NCBI GenBank assembly: GCA_031732875.1
Contig: JAVMKL010000110.1
Location: 1 to 5,517 of the forward strand
From: JAVMKJ01 sp031732875
Lineage (GTDB): Bacteria > Pseudomonadota > Gammaproteobacteria > Competibacterales > Competibacteraceae
Length of the DNA stretch: 5,517 nucleotides
Direction: 5' to 3'
The position numbers and the translations under genes were made by a program. The notes under the pieces were generated by a model. That model did not search any database and was not told the origin of the DNA. It saw nothing but the letters and a program-made list of their open reading frames with translations. Positions 1 to 5,499 of the stretch are shown here, in pieces. The stretch's first letter is position 1. Every line of letters begins with the position of its first letter.

Positions 1-57
1 GCGGTGGGTCATGTTCGGGGAATTCATTTGGCTGGCGCCGTGGTGGTATCGCATCAT
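1..57 (-). CDS. 5' end of an unidentified gene running off the left edge (partial)
   Basis: The reading frame begins at ATG 57-55, with a second in-frame ATG directly after it, and stays open to the window edge. The visible residues are MMRYHHGASQMNSPNMTHR. The main support is an exact AGGAGG on the minus strand (69-64), six bases before the first ATG, which is near-ideal placement. The gene lies downstream of the catalase on the same strand, 183 nt after its stop, with a GC hairpin in between, so it is probably a separate or attenuated transcription unit. The visible segment is polar, with several His and Met residues and no obvious signal peptide or motif. It is too short to assign a family, and I give no function. 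Confidence 0.55.
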   Translation of the reverse strand, partial: MMRYHHGASQMNSPNMTHR

Positions 58-63
58 TCCATT

Positions 64-69
64 CCTCCT
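64..69 (-). promoter_or_regulatory. Shine-Dalgarno AGGAGG of the left-edge gene
   Basis: The minus strand reads AGGAGG, fully complementary to the 16S anti-Shine-Dalgarno core. It lies six bases upstream of ATG 57-55. This is what identifies the otherwise very short left-edge reading frame as a probable gene. Confidence 0.6.
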
Positions 70-190
70 GCCAGTTTGCAGCTTGATCGAACGATATCGA
101 GGGATCGATCTCCTCTAAAGTCTATGAAAATCAGGCGACCTTTTCCCATCCTCAGGGTTGATCTGGCGAGTCGGGCGGTCGTTTCGGTCG

Positions 191-219
191 CGGCGGACGG
201 CGCTGTCGCGCCGCCGCCG
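191..219 (-). terminator. GC-rich stem-loop downstream of the catalase gene, possible terminator or mRNA-stabilising hairpin
   Basis: Bases 191-203 pair with 208-219 to give a 12-bp GC-only stem with a single bulged A at 197 and a four-base loop (204-207). It starts 22 bases beyond the catalase stop, the usual place for a transcript-end structure. No T-run follows on the minus strand (the next bases read CGACCGAAAC), so it is not a classical intrinsic terminator. It could instead block 3' exonucleases or act with a termination factor. The structure is seen in the sequence; the role is inferred. Confidence 0.4.
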
Positions 220-240
220 AACGGTTGGCAGCGATCCCCC

Positions 241-1698
241 TTAGACGGGAACCTCGCTCGAGGCAATGCCGAGGGCATGGGCGACGCCCTGGCCGTATGC
301 GGGATCGGCCTTCAGGCAGTTGCCGACATGGCGGATTTGAATCTCGCGCGGCACGCCTTCCATGGAACGCGCGGTGTTCTCGAATAATGCTTGCCGCTGG
401 ACCGGTGTCATCAGGCGGAACAGGGCGCCCGGCTGCGAGTAGTAATCCGTATCCTCACGGTGGTTCCAGTGATCCGCCGCGCCCTCCAGGCTCAACGGCG
501 GCTCGGCATAATCCGGCTGCTCGGCCCATTCGCCCTGATCGTTCGGCTCGTAGCCCAGCGTGCCGCCGTGGTTGCCGTCGACGCGCATGGCGCCGTCGCG
601 GTGGTAGCTGTGGACCGGGCAGCGCGGCGCATTGACCGGAATGAGATGGTGGTTCACCCCGAGCCGGTAGCGCTGGGCATCGCCGTAGGAGAACAGCCGT
701 CCCTGTAACATCTTGTCGGGCGAGAAGCCGATGCCGGGCACGATGTTGGCCGGATTGAAGGCCGACTGTTCCACTTCCGCGAAGAAGTTTTCCGGATTGC
801 GGTTCAGTTCCATCACGCCGACCTCGATCAGCGGATAGTCCTTGTGCGGCCAGATCTTGGTGAGGTCGAAGGGGTGATAGGGCACCTTCGCGGCGTCGGC
901 TTCCGGCATGATCTGCACCTTGAGCGTCCACTTCGGGAAGTCGCCGTTTTCGATGCTCTCGTAGAGGTCGCGCTGGTGGCTCTCGCGGTCCTTGCCGATG
1001 ATGGCTTCGGCTTCGGCGTCGGTCAGGTTCCGAATGCCCTGGTGCGACTTGAAGTGAAACTTGACCCAGTACCGCTCGTTCCTGGCGTTGATGAAGCTGA
1101 AGGTGTGGCTGCCGAAGCCGTGCATGTGGCGGTAGGTGGCGGGAATGCCGCGGTCGCTCATGACGATGGTGATCTGGTGCAACGCTTCGGGCAGCGAGGT
1201 CCAGAAGTCCCAGTTGTTCTTGGCGCTGCGCAGGTTGGTGCGCGGATCGCGCTTGACGGCATGGTTCAGATCGGGGAATTTCAGCGGATCGCGCAGGAAG
1301 AAGACCGGCGTGTTGTTACCGACCAAATCCCAGTTGCCTTCCTCGGTGTAGAACTTGACCGCGAAGCCGCGAATGTCGCGCTCGGCGTCGGCCGCGCCGC
1401 GCTCGCCGGCCACGGTGGTGAAGCGCGCGAACAGTTCGGTCTTCTTGCCGACCTGGGAAAAGATTTTGGCGCGCGTGTATTGGGTGATGTCGTGGGTGAC
1501 GGTGAACGTGCCGTAGGCGCCGGAGCCCTTGGCGTGCATGCGCCGCTCGGGGATGACTTCGCGATCGAAGTGGGCGAGTTTTTCCAGGAACCACACATCC
1601 TGCAACAGTTGCGGGCCGCGTGGCCCTGCGGTCATCACGTTCTGATTGTGGGCGACCGGACACCCGGCATTGGTGGTCAGTTTCTTTGTGTCACTCAT
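241..1698 (-). CDS. katA: Monofunctional haem catalase, small-subunit (clade 3 type)
   Basis: This cytoplasmic enzyme disproportionates hydrogen peroxide to water and oxygen (EC 1.11.1.6). The protein is 485 residues, the normal size for small-subunit catalases. The distal catalytic His is H55 in RRMHAKGSGAYG, and the essential Asn is N128 in VGNNTPVFF. The proximal haem ligand is Y338 in RLFSYGDAQRYRLG, with R334 four residues before it. The H55-N128-Y338 spacing matches bovine catalase (74-147-357) exactly. The typical N-terminal TAGPRGPQLLQD and the C-terminal helical region (about 420-480) are both present, so the gene looks intact. An AAGGA (1710-1706) lies seven bases before the ATG and supports this start. 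A 35-codon ORF overlaps the start, which may couple translation. An OxyR-like palindrome lies about 200 bp upstream. The family call is very secure; the gene symbol is by convention, as katB or katE naming is possible. Confidence 0.97.
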   Translation of the reverse strand: MSDTKKLTTNAGCPVAHNQNVMTAGPRGPQLLQDVWFLEKLAHFDREVIPERRMHAKGSGAYGTFTVTHDITQYTRAKIFSQVGKKTELFARFTTVAGERGAADAERDIRGFAVKFYTEEGNWDLVGNNTPVFFLRDPLKFPDLNHAVKRDPRTNLRSAKNNWDFWTSLPEALHQITIVMSDRGIPATYRHMHGFGSHTFSFINARNERYWVKFHFKSHQGIRNLTDAEAEAIIGKDRESHQRDLYESIENGDFPKWTLKVQIMPEADAAKVPYHPFDLTKIWPHKDYPLIEVGVMELNRNPENFFAEVEQSAFNPANIVPGIGFSPDKMLQGRLFSYGDAQRYRLGVNHHLIPVNAPRCPVHSYHRDGAMRVDGNHGGTLGYEPNDQGEWAEQPDYAEPPLSLEGAADHWNHREDTDYYSQPGALFRLMTPVQRQALFENTARSMEGVPREIQIRHVGNCLKADPAYGQGVAHALGIASSEVPV

Positions 1699-1798
1699 GA
1701 TGCTTTCCTTTTCTGTTCTGGATCAGTGTGTTACGGGAAATGGTATCGTCGGCGATGAGGCTGCCGGCGGCGGCGGTCAGAATCGTCGTCTCGGCCAT
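1691..1798 (-). CDS. Candidate 35-residue upstream ORF overlapping the catalase start
   Basis: A small ORF starts at ATG 1798-1796 and stops at TGA 1693-1691, so its last eight bases overlap the catalase ATG region in another frame. An AGGAA (1810-1806) lies seven bases before its ATG, a spacing as good as that of the catalase itself. The predicted peptide starts MAETTILTAAAGSLIADD and ends QNRKGKHHE, with a basic tail. Its first part resembles the N-terminal consensus of small catalases as I recall it (roughly LTTAAGAPVADNQNS), about eight matches in 15, although the frame differs from that of the catalase here. It may be a leader peptide for translational coupling, a remnant of a duplicated catalase 5' end, or a chance ORF. 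There is no database support available to me. Confidence 0.35.
   Translation of the reverse strand: MAETTILTAAAGSLIADDTISRNTLIQNRKGKHHE
1706..1710 (-). promoter_or_regulatory. Ribosome-binding site of the catalase gene
   Basis: The minus strand reads AAGGA seven bases upstream of ATG 1698-1696, in a purine-rich stretch (AAAAGGAAAG). This fixes the catalase start. The site lies inside the small upstream ORF, so ribosomes translating that ORF would pass over it. Confidence 0.65.
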
Positions 1799-1820
1799 AA
1801 TCGAATTCCTGGGAGCGATG

Positions 1821-1836
1821 CGGGCAGGGTTGCCCG
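1821..1836 (-). promoter_or_regulatory. Perfect 6-bp hairpin in the catalase 5' leader
   Basis: CGGGCA (1821-1826) and TGCCCG (1831-1836) form a perfect inverted repeat around a four-base loop. It sits between the AT-rich promoter island and the Shine-Dalgarno of the upstream ORF, so it would lie in the 5' untranslated leader of the catalase transcript. No T-run follows on the minus strand, so it is not an obvious attenuator terminator. It may affect leader stability or ribosome access. Confidence 0.3.
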
Positions 1837-1847
1837 GTGGGTTCACT

Positions 1848-1916
1848 ATTTCAAAAAGTGTGGTTTATTGAAAATCGAATATAACAAAACAATAGATAGC
1901 CAATATCTATTAAAGT
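1848..1916. promoter_or_regulatory. AT-rich divergent promoter island between the catalase gene and uvrA
   Basis: This stretch is sharply AT-rich against GC-rich surroundings, as expected for promoters. On the minus strand a possible catalase promoter has TTGTTT (1892-1887) as -35 and AATAAA (1869-1864) as -10, with a 17-base spacer; each element matches consensus only partly. Minus-strand TATATT (1883-1878) is an alternative -10. On the plus strand TATAAC (1880-1885) matches the -10 consensus at five of six positions and could serve uvrA, but no good -35 precedes it. The region as promoter-bearing is likely; the individual boxes are guesses. Confidence 0.45.
1896..1910. promoter_or_regulatory. 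ATAG-N7-CTAT palindrome, candidate OxyR-type operator
   Basis: Bases 1896-1899 read ATAG and 1907-1910 read CTAT, separated by exactly seven bases. This is the half-operator geometry of OxyR, the LysR-type peroxide sensor that activates catalase genes in many proteobacteria. The neighbouring half expected toward the catalase gene (ATAG near 1874, CTAT near 1885) is degenerate, matching three of four and two of four bases. An extra ATAG sits at 1892-1895. Position upstream of and overlapping the proposed catalase -35 suits an activator. The palindrome is seen directly; OxyR binding is inferred, and another LysR-type regulator could use it. Confidence 0.4.
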
Positions 1917-1966
1917 GCCGGCGAGCGTCATGTCCTCCCCATTGATGGTGCGAACCTTTCGCCGGC
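1917..1966 (+). promoter_or_regulatory. 8-bp inverted repeat in the uvrA leader enclosing a small-ORF start
   Basis: GCCGGCGA (1917-1924) is the exact reverse complement of TCGCCGGC (1959-1966), extendable by a G-T and a G-C pair, with a 34-base loop. The loop contains the two ATGs (1930 and 1945) of the small ORF preceding uvrA. In a plus-strand transcript this could expose or restrict that start. GC-rich 8-mers can pair by chance, so the role is speculative. Confidence 0.25.
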
Positions 1967-2049
1967 GCGTGCTTCGTCTGGCGGAGGCGGTGTTTATCCG
2001 TTTGGCCGAACATCCTGTGCAGATCGGGCGCTATCATGGCGGCCTCTAA
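1930..2049 (+). CDS. Candidate 39-residue small protein upstream of uvrA
   Basis: An ATG at 1930 opens a frame of 39 codons ending in TAA 2047-2049, 20 bases before the uvrA ATG. The core VRTFRRRVLRLAEAVFIRL alternates basic and hydrophobic residues and could form an amphipathic helix; the tail reads HPVQIGRYHGGL. There is no strong Shine-Dalgarno before 1930 or before the in-frame ATG at 1945, which weakens the case. The frame has no in-frame stop and uses mostly common GC-rich codons. It may be a real small protein, an upstream ORF influencing uvrA, or chance. I do not recognise a family. Confidence 0.3.
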   Translation: MSSPLMVRTFRRRVLRLAEAVFIRLAEHPVQIGRYHGGL

Positions 2050-2069
2050 CCCGATCACTCCCCATCTTC

Positions 2070-4901
2070 ATGCGCATGGACACCATCAAAATCCGCGGCG
2101 CCCGCACCCACAATCTACAAAACATCGATCTCGACCTGCCCCGCGACCGGCTGATCGTGATCACCGGCCTGTCCGGTTCCGGGAAGTCCTCGCTGGCCTT
2201 CGACACGCTCTACGCTGAAGGCCAGCGCCGCTACGTGGAATCGCTGTCGGCCTACGCCCGGCAGTTCCTGTCGCTGATGGAAAAGCCCGACGTGGATCAC
2301 ATCGAGGGGCTGTCGCCGGCGATTTCCATCGAGCAGAAATCCACCTCGCACAACCCGCGTTCCACGGTCGGGACGATCACCGAGATTTACGACTATCTGC
2401 GGCTGCTGTACGCGCGGGCCGGGATTCCCCGCTGTCCGGACCACGGCATCGATTTGGACGCCCAGACCGTCGACCAAATGGTGGATCAGGTGCTGGCGCT
2501 GCCGGAGGGCGAACGGTTGATGCTGCTGGCGCCGGTGGTCAGGGAGCGCAAGGGCGAACACGTCAAGTTGTTGCAGGAGTTGCGCGCCCAAGGCTTCGTG
2601 CGCGCCCGCATCGACGGTGACGTGGCGGAACTGGACAGTCCGCCAACCCTGGATTTGCGCCGCAAGCACACGATTGAAGTGGTGGTGGACCGTTTCAAGG
2701 TGCGGGACGATCTCGGTCTGCGCTTGGCCGAGTCGTTCGAAACCACGCTGCGGCTGGGGGACGGGGTGGCGCGGGTGGCGTTTCTGGACGCGCCGGAGCG
2801 GGCCGAACTGCTGTTTTCCGCCGGCTACGCCTGTCCGGTGTGCGGTTACAGCCTGAGCGAACTGGAACCGCGTCTGTTCTCCTTCAACAATCCGGTCGGC
2901 GCCTGCCCGGAGTGCGACGGGCTGGGGGTCAAACAGTTCTTCGATTCCGAGCGGGTGGTGGCGCATCCGCACCTGAGCCTGGCGCGCGGGGCGGTGCGGG
3001 GCTGGGACCGCGACAATTTCCATTACTTCCAGCTCATCAAGTCCCTGGCGCGGCATTACGGCTTCGACGTGGACCAACCGTTCCAGGACTTGCCGGAGCG
3101 CATCCGCAAGCTGGTGCTCCACGGCAGCGGCGGCGAGGCCATCGAGTTCGAATACGCCAGCAGTCGCGGCGAGACCTACCACCGCCGGCATGCGTTCGAG
3201 GGAGTGATTCCCAACATGGAGCGCCGCTACCGGGAAACCGAATCCAACCTGGTGCGCGACGACCTGGCCAAGTATCTCAGCAGCCAACCCTGTCCGTCCT
3301 GCCGGGGGGCGCGGCTGACCCGGTCCGCCCGCCATGTGTTCGTCGCCGGCCGGAGCGTGCCGGAGATCGTCGCGTTGCCCATCGGCGCGGCCCGCGAGTT
3401 CTTCGGGCAGTTGGACCTGCCGGGCCGGCGCGGCGAGATCGCGGTCAAGATCGTCAAGGAGATCGGCGAGCGGTTGACTTTCCTGGTCAACGTCGGACTG
3501 GATTACCTGAGTCTGGAACGCAGCGCCGACACTCTGTCCGGCGGCGAGGCGCAGCGCATCCGGCTGGCCTCGCAGATCGGGGCGGGCCTGGTCGGGGTGA
3601 TGTACGTGCTGGACGAACCGTCGATCGGCCTGCACCAGCGCGACAACGCCCGGTTGCTGGCCAGCCTGCTGCGCTTGCGCGATCTCGGCAACACGGTGAT
3701 CGTGGTCGAGCACGACGAGGAGGCGATCCGCACCGCCGATCAGGTGGTGGACATAGGGCCGGGCGCGGGGGTGCACGGCGGCCGGGTGGTGGCCCAGGGA
3801 ACCCCGACCGACATCATGGCGCATCCCGACTCGCTGACCGGCGCCTTTCTGGGTGGCCGGCGGAAGATCGCGCGACCCGCGCGGCGCGTCCCGCCCGACC
3901 CCGGGAAGCAACTGCGCATCGTCGGCGCCAGTGGCAACAACCTCAAGGATCTGTCGGTGGCGATTCCGCTGGGCTTGTTGACCTGCATCACCGGCGTCTC
4001 CGGTTCCGGCAAGTCCACGCTGATCAACGACACCCTGTATCGCTACGCCGCCCGCGATTTGAACAACGCCAACGAAGCGCCGGCGCCGTGCCAGGATTTG
4101 CAGGGACTGGAGCAGTTGGACAAGGTGGTGAACATCGACCAGAGTCCCATCGGCCGCACCCCGCGTTCCAATCCGGCGACCTATACCGGCCTGTTCACCC
4201 CGATCCGCGAATTGTTCGCCGGTGTGCCGGAATCCCGGTCACGGGGTTATCAGCCGGGCCGGTTCAGCTTCAACGTCAAGGGTGGGCGTTGCGAAGCCTG
4301 CCAGGGCGACGGAGTGATCCAGGTGGCGATGCATTTTCTCCCCGATATCTACGTGCCCTGCGACGTGTGCAAGAGCCGGCGCTACAACCGGGAGACGCTG
4401 GACATCCGCTACAAGGGCCGCACCATCCACGAGGTGCTGGAGATGACGGTCGAGGACGCGCTGGCGTTCTATCAGGCGGTGCCGGCGGTGGCGCGCAAGC
4501 TCCAGACCCTGGCCGACGTGGGGCTGTCCTACATCAAGCTCGGCCAGAACGCCACCACGCTGTCGGGCGGCGAGGCGCAGCGGGTGAAGCTGGCGCGCGA
4601 ACTCTCCAAGCGCGACACCGGCCAGACCCTCTATATTCTCGACGAACCGACCACCGGCCTGCACTTCCACGACATCGAGCAATTGCTGAAGGTGCTGCAC
4701 GAACTGCGGGACCGGGGCAACACCATCGTCGTCATCGAGCACAACCTGGACGTGATCAAGACCGCCGACTGGATCGTGGACCTGGGGCCGGAAGGCGGCG
4801 GCGGGGGCGGGGAGGTGGTGGCGGCGGGGACGCCGGAGCAGGTGGCGGCGCATCCCCACAGCCATACCGGGCGGTTCCTGGCGCCGGTGCTGGGGCGGTA
4901 A
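2070..4901 (+). CDS. uvrA: UvrABC excinuclease subunit A (DNA damage recognition ATPase)
   Basis: UvrA dimerises, finds bulky DNA lesions and loads UvrB in nucleotide excision repair. The 943-residue protein is full length (E. coli has 940). The N-terminal ATPase has Walker A GLSGSGKS (33-40), signature LSGGEAQR (489-496), Walker B YVLDEPS (512-518) and H-loop VVEH (545-548). The C-terminal ATPase has GVSGSGKS (642-649), LSGGEAQR (831-838), YILDEPT (855-861) and IEH (889-891). Cysteine pairs for zinc sit at C255/C258 with C279/C282, at C408/C411, and at C741/C744 with C764/C767. The UvrB-interaction and insertion regions lie between the first Walker A and its signature, as in the family. ATG 2070 and ATG 2076 are both possible; the second gives MDTIKIRGARTHNL, closer to the E. 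coli start. Neither has a clear Shine-Dalgarno. I found no LexA box (CTGT-N8-ACAG) upstream, so SOS control is not evident. Confidence 0.99.
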   Translation: MRMDTIKIRGARTHNLQNIDLDLPRDRLIVITGLSGSGKSSLAFDTLYAEGQRRYVESLSAYARQFLSLMEKPDVDHIEGLSPAISIEQKSTSHNPRSTVGTITEIYDYLRLLYARAGIPRCPDHGIDLDAQTVDQMVDQVLALPEGERLMLLAPVVRERKGEHVKLLQELRAQGFVRARIDGDVAELDSPPTLDLRRKHTIEVVVDRFKVRDDLGLRLAESFETTLRLGDGVARVAFLDAPERAELLFSAGYACPVCGYSLSELEPRLFSFNNPVGACPECDGLGVKQFFDSERVVAHPHLSLARGAVRGWDRDNFHYFQLIKSLARHYGFDVDQPFQDLPERIRKLVLHGSGGEAIEFEYASSRGETYHRRHAFEGVIPNMERRYRETESNLVRDDLAKYLSSQPCPSCRGARLTRSARHVFVAGRSVPEIVALPIGAAREFFGQLDLPGRRGEIAVKIVKEIGERLTFLVNVGLDYLSLERSADTLSGGEAQRIRLASQIGAGLVGVMYVLDEPSIGLHQRDNARLLASLLRLRDLGNTVIVVEHDEEAIRTADQVVDIGPGAGVHGGRVVAQGTPTDIMAHPDSLTGAFLGGRRKIARPARRVPPDPGKQLRIVGASGNNLKDLSVAIPLGLLTCITGVSGSGKSTLINDTLYRYAARDLNNANEAPAPCQDLQGLEQLDKVVNIDQSPIGRTPRSNPATYTGLFTPIRELFAGVPESRSRGYQPGRFSFNVKGGRCEACQGDGVIQVAMHFLPDIYVPCDVCKSRRYNRETLDIRYKGRTIHEVLEMTVEDALAFYQAVPAVARKLQTLADVGLSYIKLGQNATTLSGGEAQRVKLARELSKRDTGQTLYILDEPTTGLHFHDIEQLLKVLHELRDRGNTIVVIEHNLDVIKTADWIVDLGPEGGGGGGEVVAAGTPEQVAAHPHSHTGRFLAPVLGR

Positions 4902-4921
4902 ATCAGCGATCACCGGTCGGA

Positions 4922-4927
4922 TATACT
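4922..4927 (+). promoter_or_regulatory. Candidate -10 box for the downstream two-gene module
   Basis: TATACT matches the -10 consensus at five of six positions and lies 43 bases before the ATG at 4971, in the only sizeable gap between uvrA and the module. No convincing -35 is present at 16-18 bases upstream. I saw no hairpin terminator after the uvrA stop; a T-run at 4950-4955 has no clear stem before it. Readthrough from uvrA therefore remains possible. Confidence 0.3.
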
Positions 4928-4955
4928 GGGATGTAGGACAATGAGCGGATTTTTT

Positions 4956-4962
4956 GAGGGAG
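4956..4962 (+). promoter_or_regulatory. Ribosome-binding site GAGGGAG deciding the small-protein start
   Basis: GAGGGAG lies eight bases before ATG 4971. It falls inside the longer reading that would begin at ATG 4941, so it argues for the shorter 63-residue product. Confidence 0.55.
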
Positions 4963-4970
4963 CACAGCCC

Positions 4971-5162
4971 ATGAACAGAACACGAACCGCAAAATTTCGG
5001 ATGTCGGACCGCGGAAACGAGGATTTGACGCCGGGGACCCCGGCAGAACGGATCGGTCTGGTCTGGCCGTTGACCCGTGAACTCGCTTCCCTGAGCAAAC
5101 GCTACGATGCTGAACGAAGACTACAAAGACATGTTACAAGCCTTAGTCGAAGAAAAGGCTAA
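4971..5162 (+). CDS. 63-residue basic protein paired with a nucleotidyltransferase (putative module partner)
   Basis: The start at 4971 is preferred over ATG 4941 because GAGGGAG lies eight bases before it and the conserved-looking sequence begins there (MNRTRTAKFRMSDRGNEDL). The middle, TPAERIGLVWPLTRELASL (about 23-41), resembles a segment I recall from small proteins encoded just before similar nucleotidyltransferases. The C-terminus (RRLQRHVTSLSRRKG) is strongly basic. There is no signal peptide or membrane segment. Its last 56 bases overlap the nucleotidyltransferase start, which suggests coupled translation and a joint function, perhaps a toxin-antitoxin-like or regulatory pair. That family memory cannot be verified here, and the biochemical role is unknown. 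Confidence 0.7.
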   Translation: MNRTRTAKFRMSDRGNEDLTPGTPAERIGLVWPLTRELASLSKRYDAERRLQRHVTSLSRRKG

Positions 5163-5499
5163 GTTTCTGCTCGTTGGCGCTTATGCGCTGGCGGCCCACG
5201 GTTATCTCCGCGCCACGCTGGACATCGACATCTGGGTCATGCCGTCACCGCGCAATGCCGATGCCGTACTGCGCGCATTGCAGCGTTTCGGCGCTCCGTT
5301 GCACGATCTCACCGCAGAGGATTTGCAAGCGGATGGAACCATTTTCCAGATCGGAGTTGCCCCAAGGCGCATTGATATTTTAACGACGGCATCCGGACTC
5401 CATTTCGAGGAGACGTTTGCACGCTCGTTGACCGTGGATATCGAGGGAATCGAAGTCCATATACTAAAGTGGACCCCGGAAAATGGACCAGGGGCTTAG
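5107..5499 (+). CDS. MNT-type nucleotidyltransferase, C-terminus probably truncated and replaced
   Basis: The protein belongs to the DNA polymerase beta-like (MNT/AbiEii-like) nucleotidyltransferase fold. The motif LLVGAYALAAHGYLRATLDIDIWV (residues 21-44) has the glycine loop at G24 (GAY instead of GG or GS) and the metal-binding acids D39 and D41. A third carboxylate is D90 in APRRIDILTT. Such enzymes transfer nucleotides to proteins or RNA, and some serve as antitoxins or toxins. Start 5107 gives MLNEDYKDML, typical of the family, but its Shine-Dalgarno is weak, as expected for coupling to the overlapping upstream gene; M9 at 5131 is an alternative. Relatives run to about 145-150 residues and continue after the EGIEVHIL segment with a conserved Lys/Arg-rich motif resembling NKxATGRxKDxxD. 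Here that part is missing: from K121 the reading becomes KWTPENGPGA and stops. The core fold is mostly retained, but activity is doubtful. Confidence 0.8.
   Translation: MLNEDYKDMLQALVEEKAKFLLVGAYALAAHGYLRATLDIDIWVMPSPRNADAVLRALQRFGAPLHDLTAEDLQADGTIFQIGVAPRRIDILTTASGLHFEETFARSLTVDIEGIEVHILKWTPENGPGA

Noticed and set aside
54..278. A 74-codon minus-strand frame whose TGA overlaps the left-edge gene start (ATGA)
   Set aside because: It begins inside the catalase 3' end, runs through the GC hairpin, has no good Shine-Dalgarno and no recognisable sequence. The ATGA overlap is suggestive but not enough.
1712..1727. A CTGT-N8 sequence resembling a LexA box
   Set aside because: The right half reads AGTG and matches only two of the four ACAG bases; the site is also beside the catalase start, not near uvrA.
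844..1758. A 304-codon plus-strand frame antisense to the catalase
   Set aside because: The catalase on the other strand has all catalytic residues, while this frame has repetitive Val/Gly/Ala/Asp composition typical of an antisense shadow.
2115..3911. A 598-codon open frame on the minus strand
   Set aside because: It is exactly antisense to uvrA, an unmistakable full-length gene. Long antisense frames are common opposite GC-rich coding sequence, and this translation shows no domain.
4795..4838. A G-rich stretch at the end of uvrA as a possible G-quadruplex
   Set aside because: It encodes the normal glycine-rich GPEGG...GGE segment of UvrA, and the runs of three or more Gs are separated by too long a loop for a canonical four-run motif.
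2840..4936. A 698-codon plus-strand frame overlapping uvrA
   Set aside because: It is a +1/+2 shadow of uvrA with arginine-, glycine- and alanine-rich composition. The uvrA frame is intact through both ATPase halves, so there is no frameshift to explain.
4941..4970. An upstream ATG giving the small basic protein ten more residues
   Set aside because: The GAGGGAG ribosome-binding site lies inside this extension and points to ATG 4971; the extra residues do not resemble the rest.
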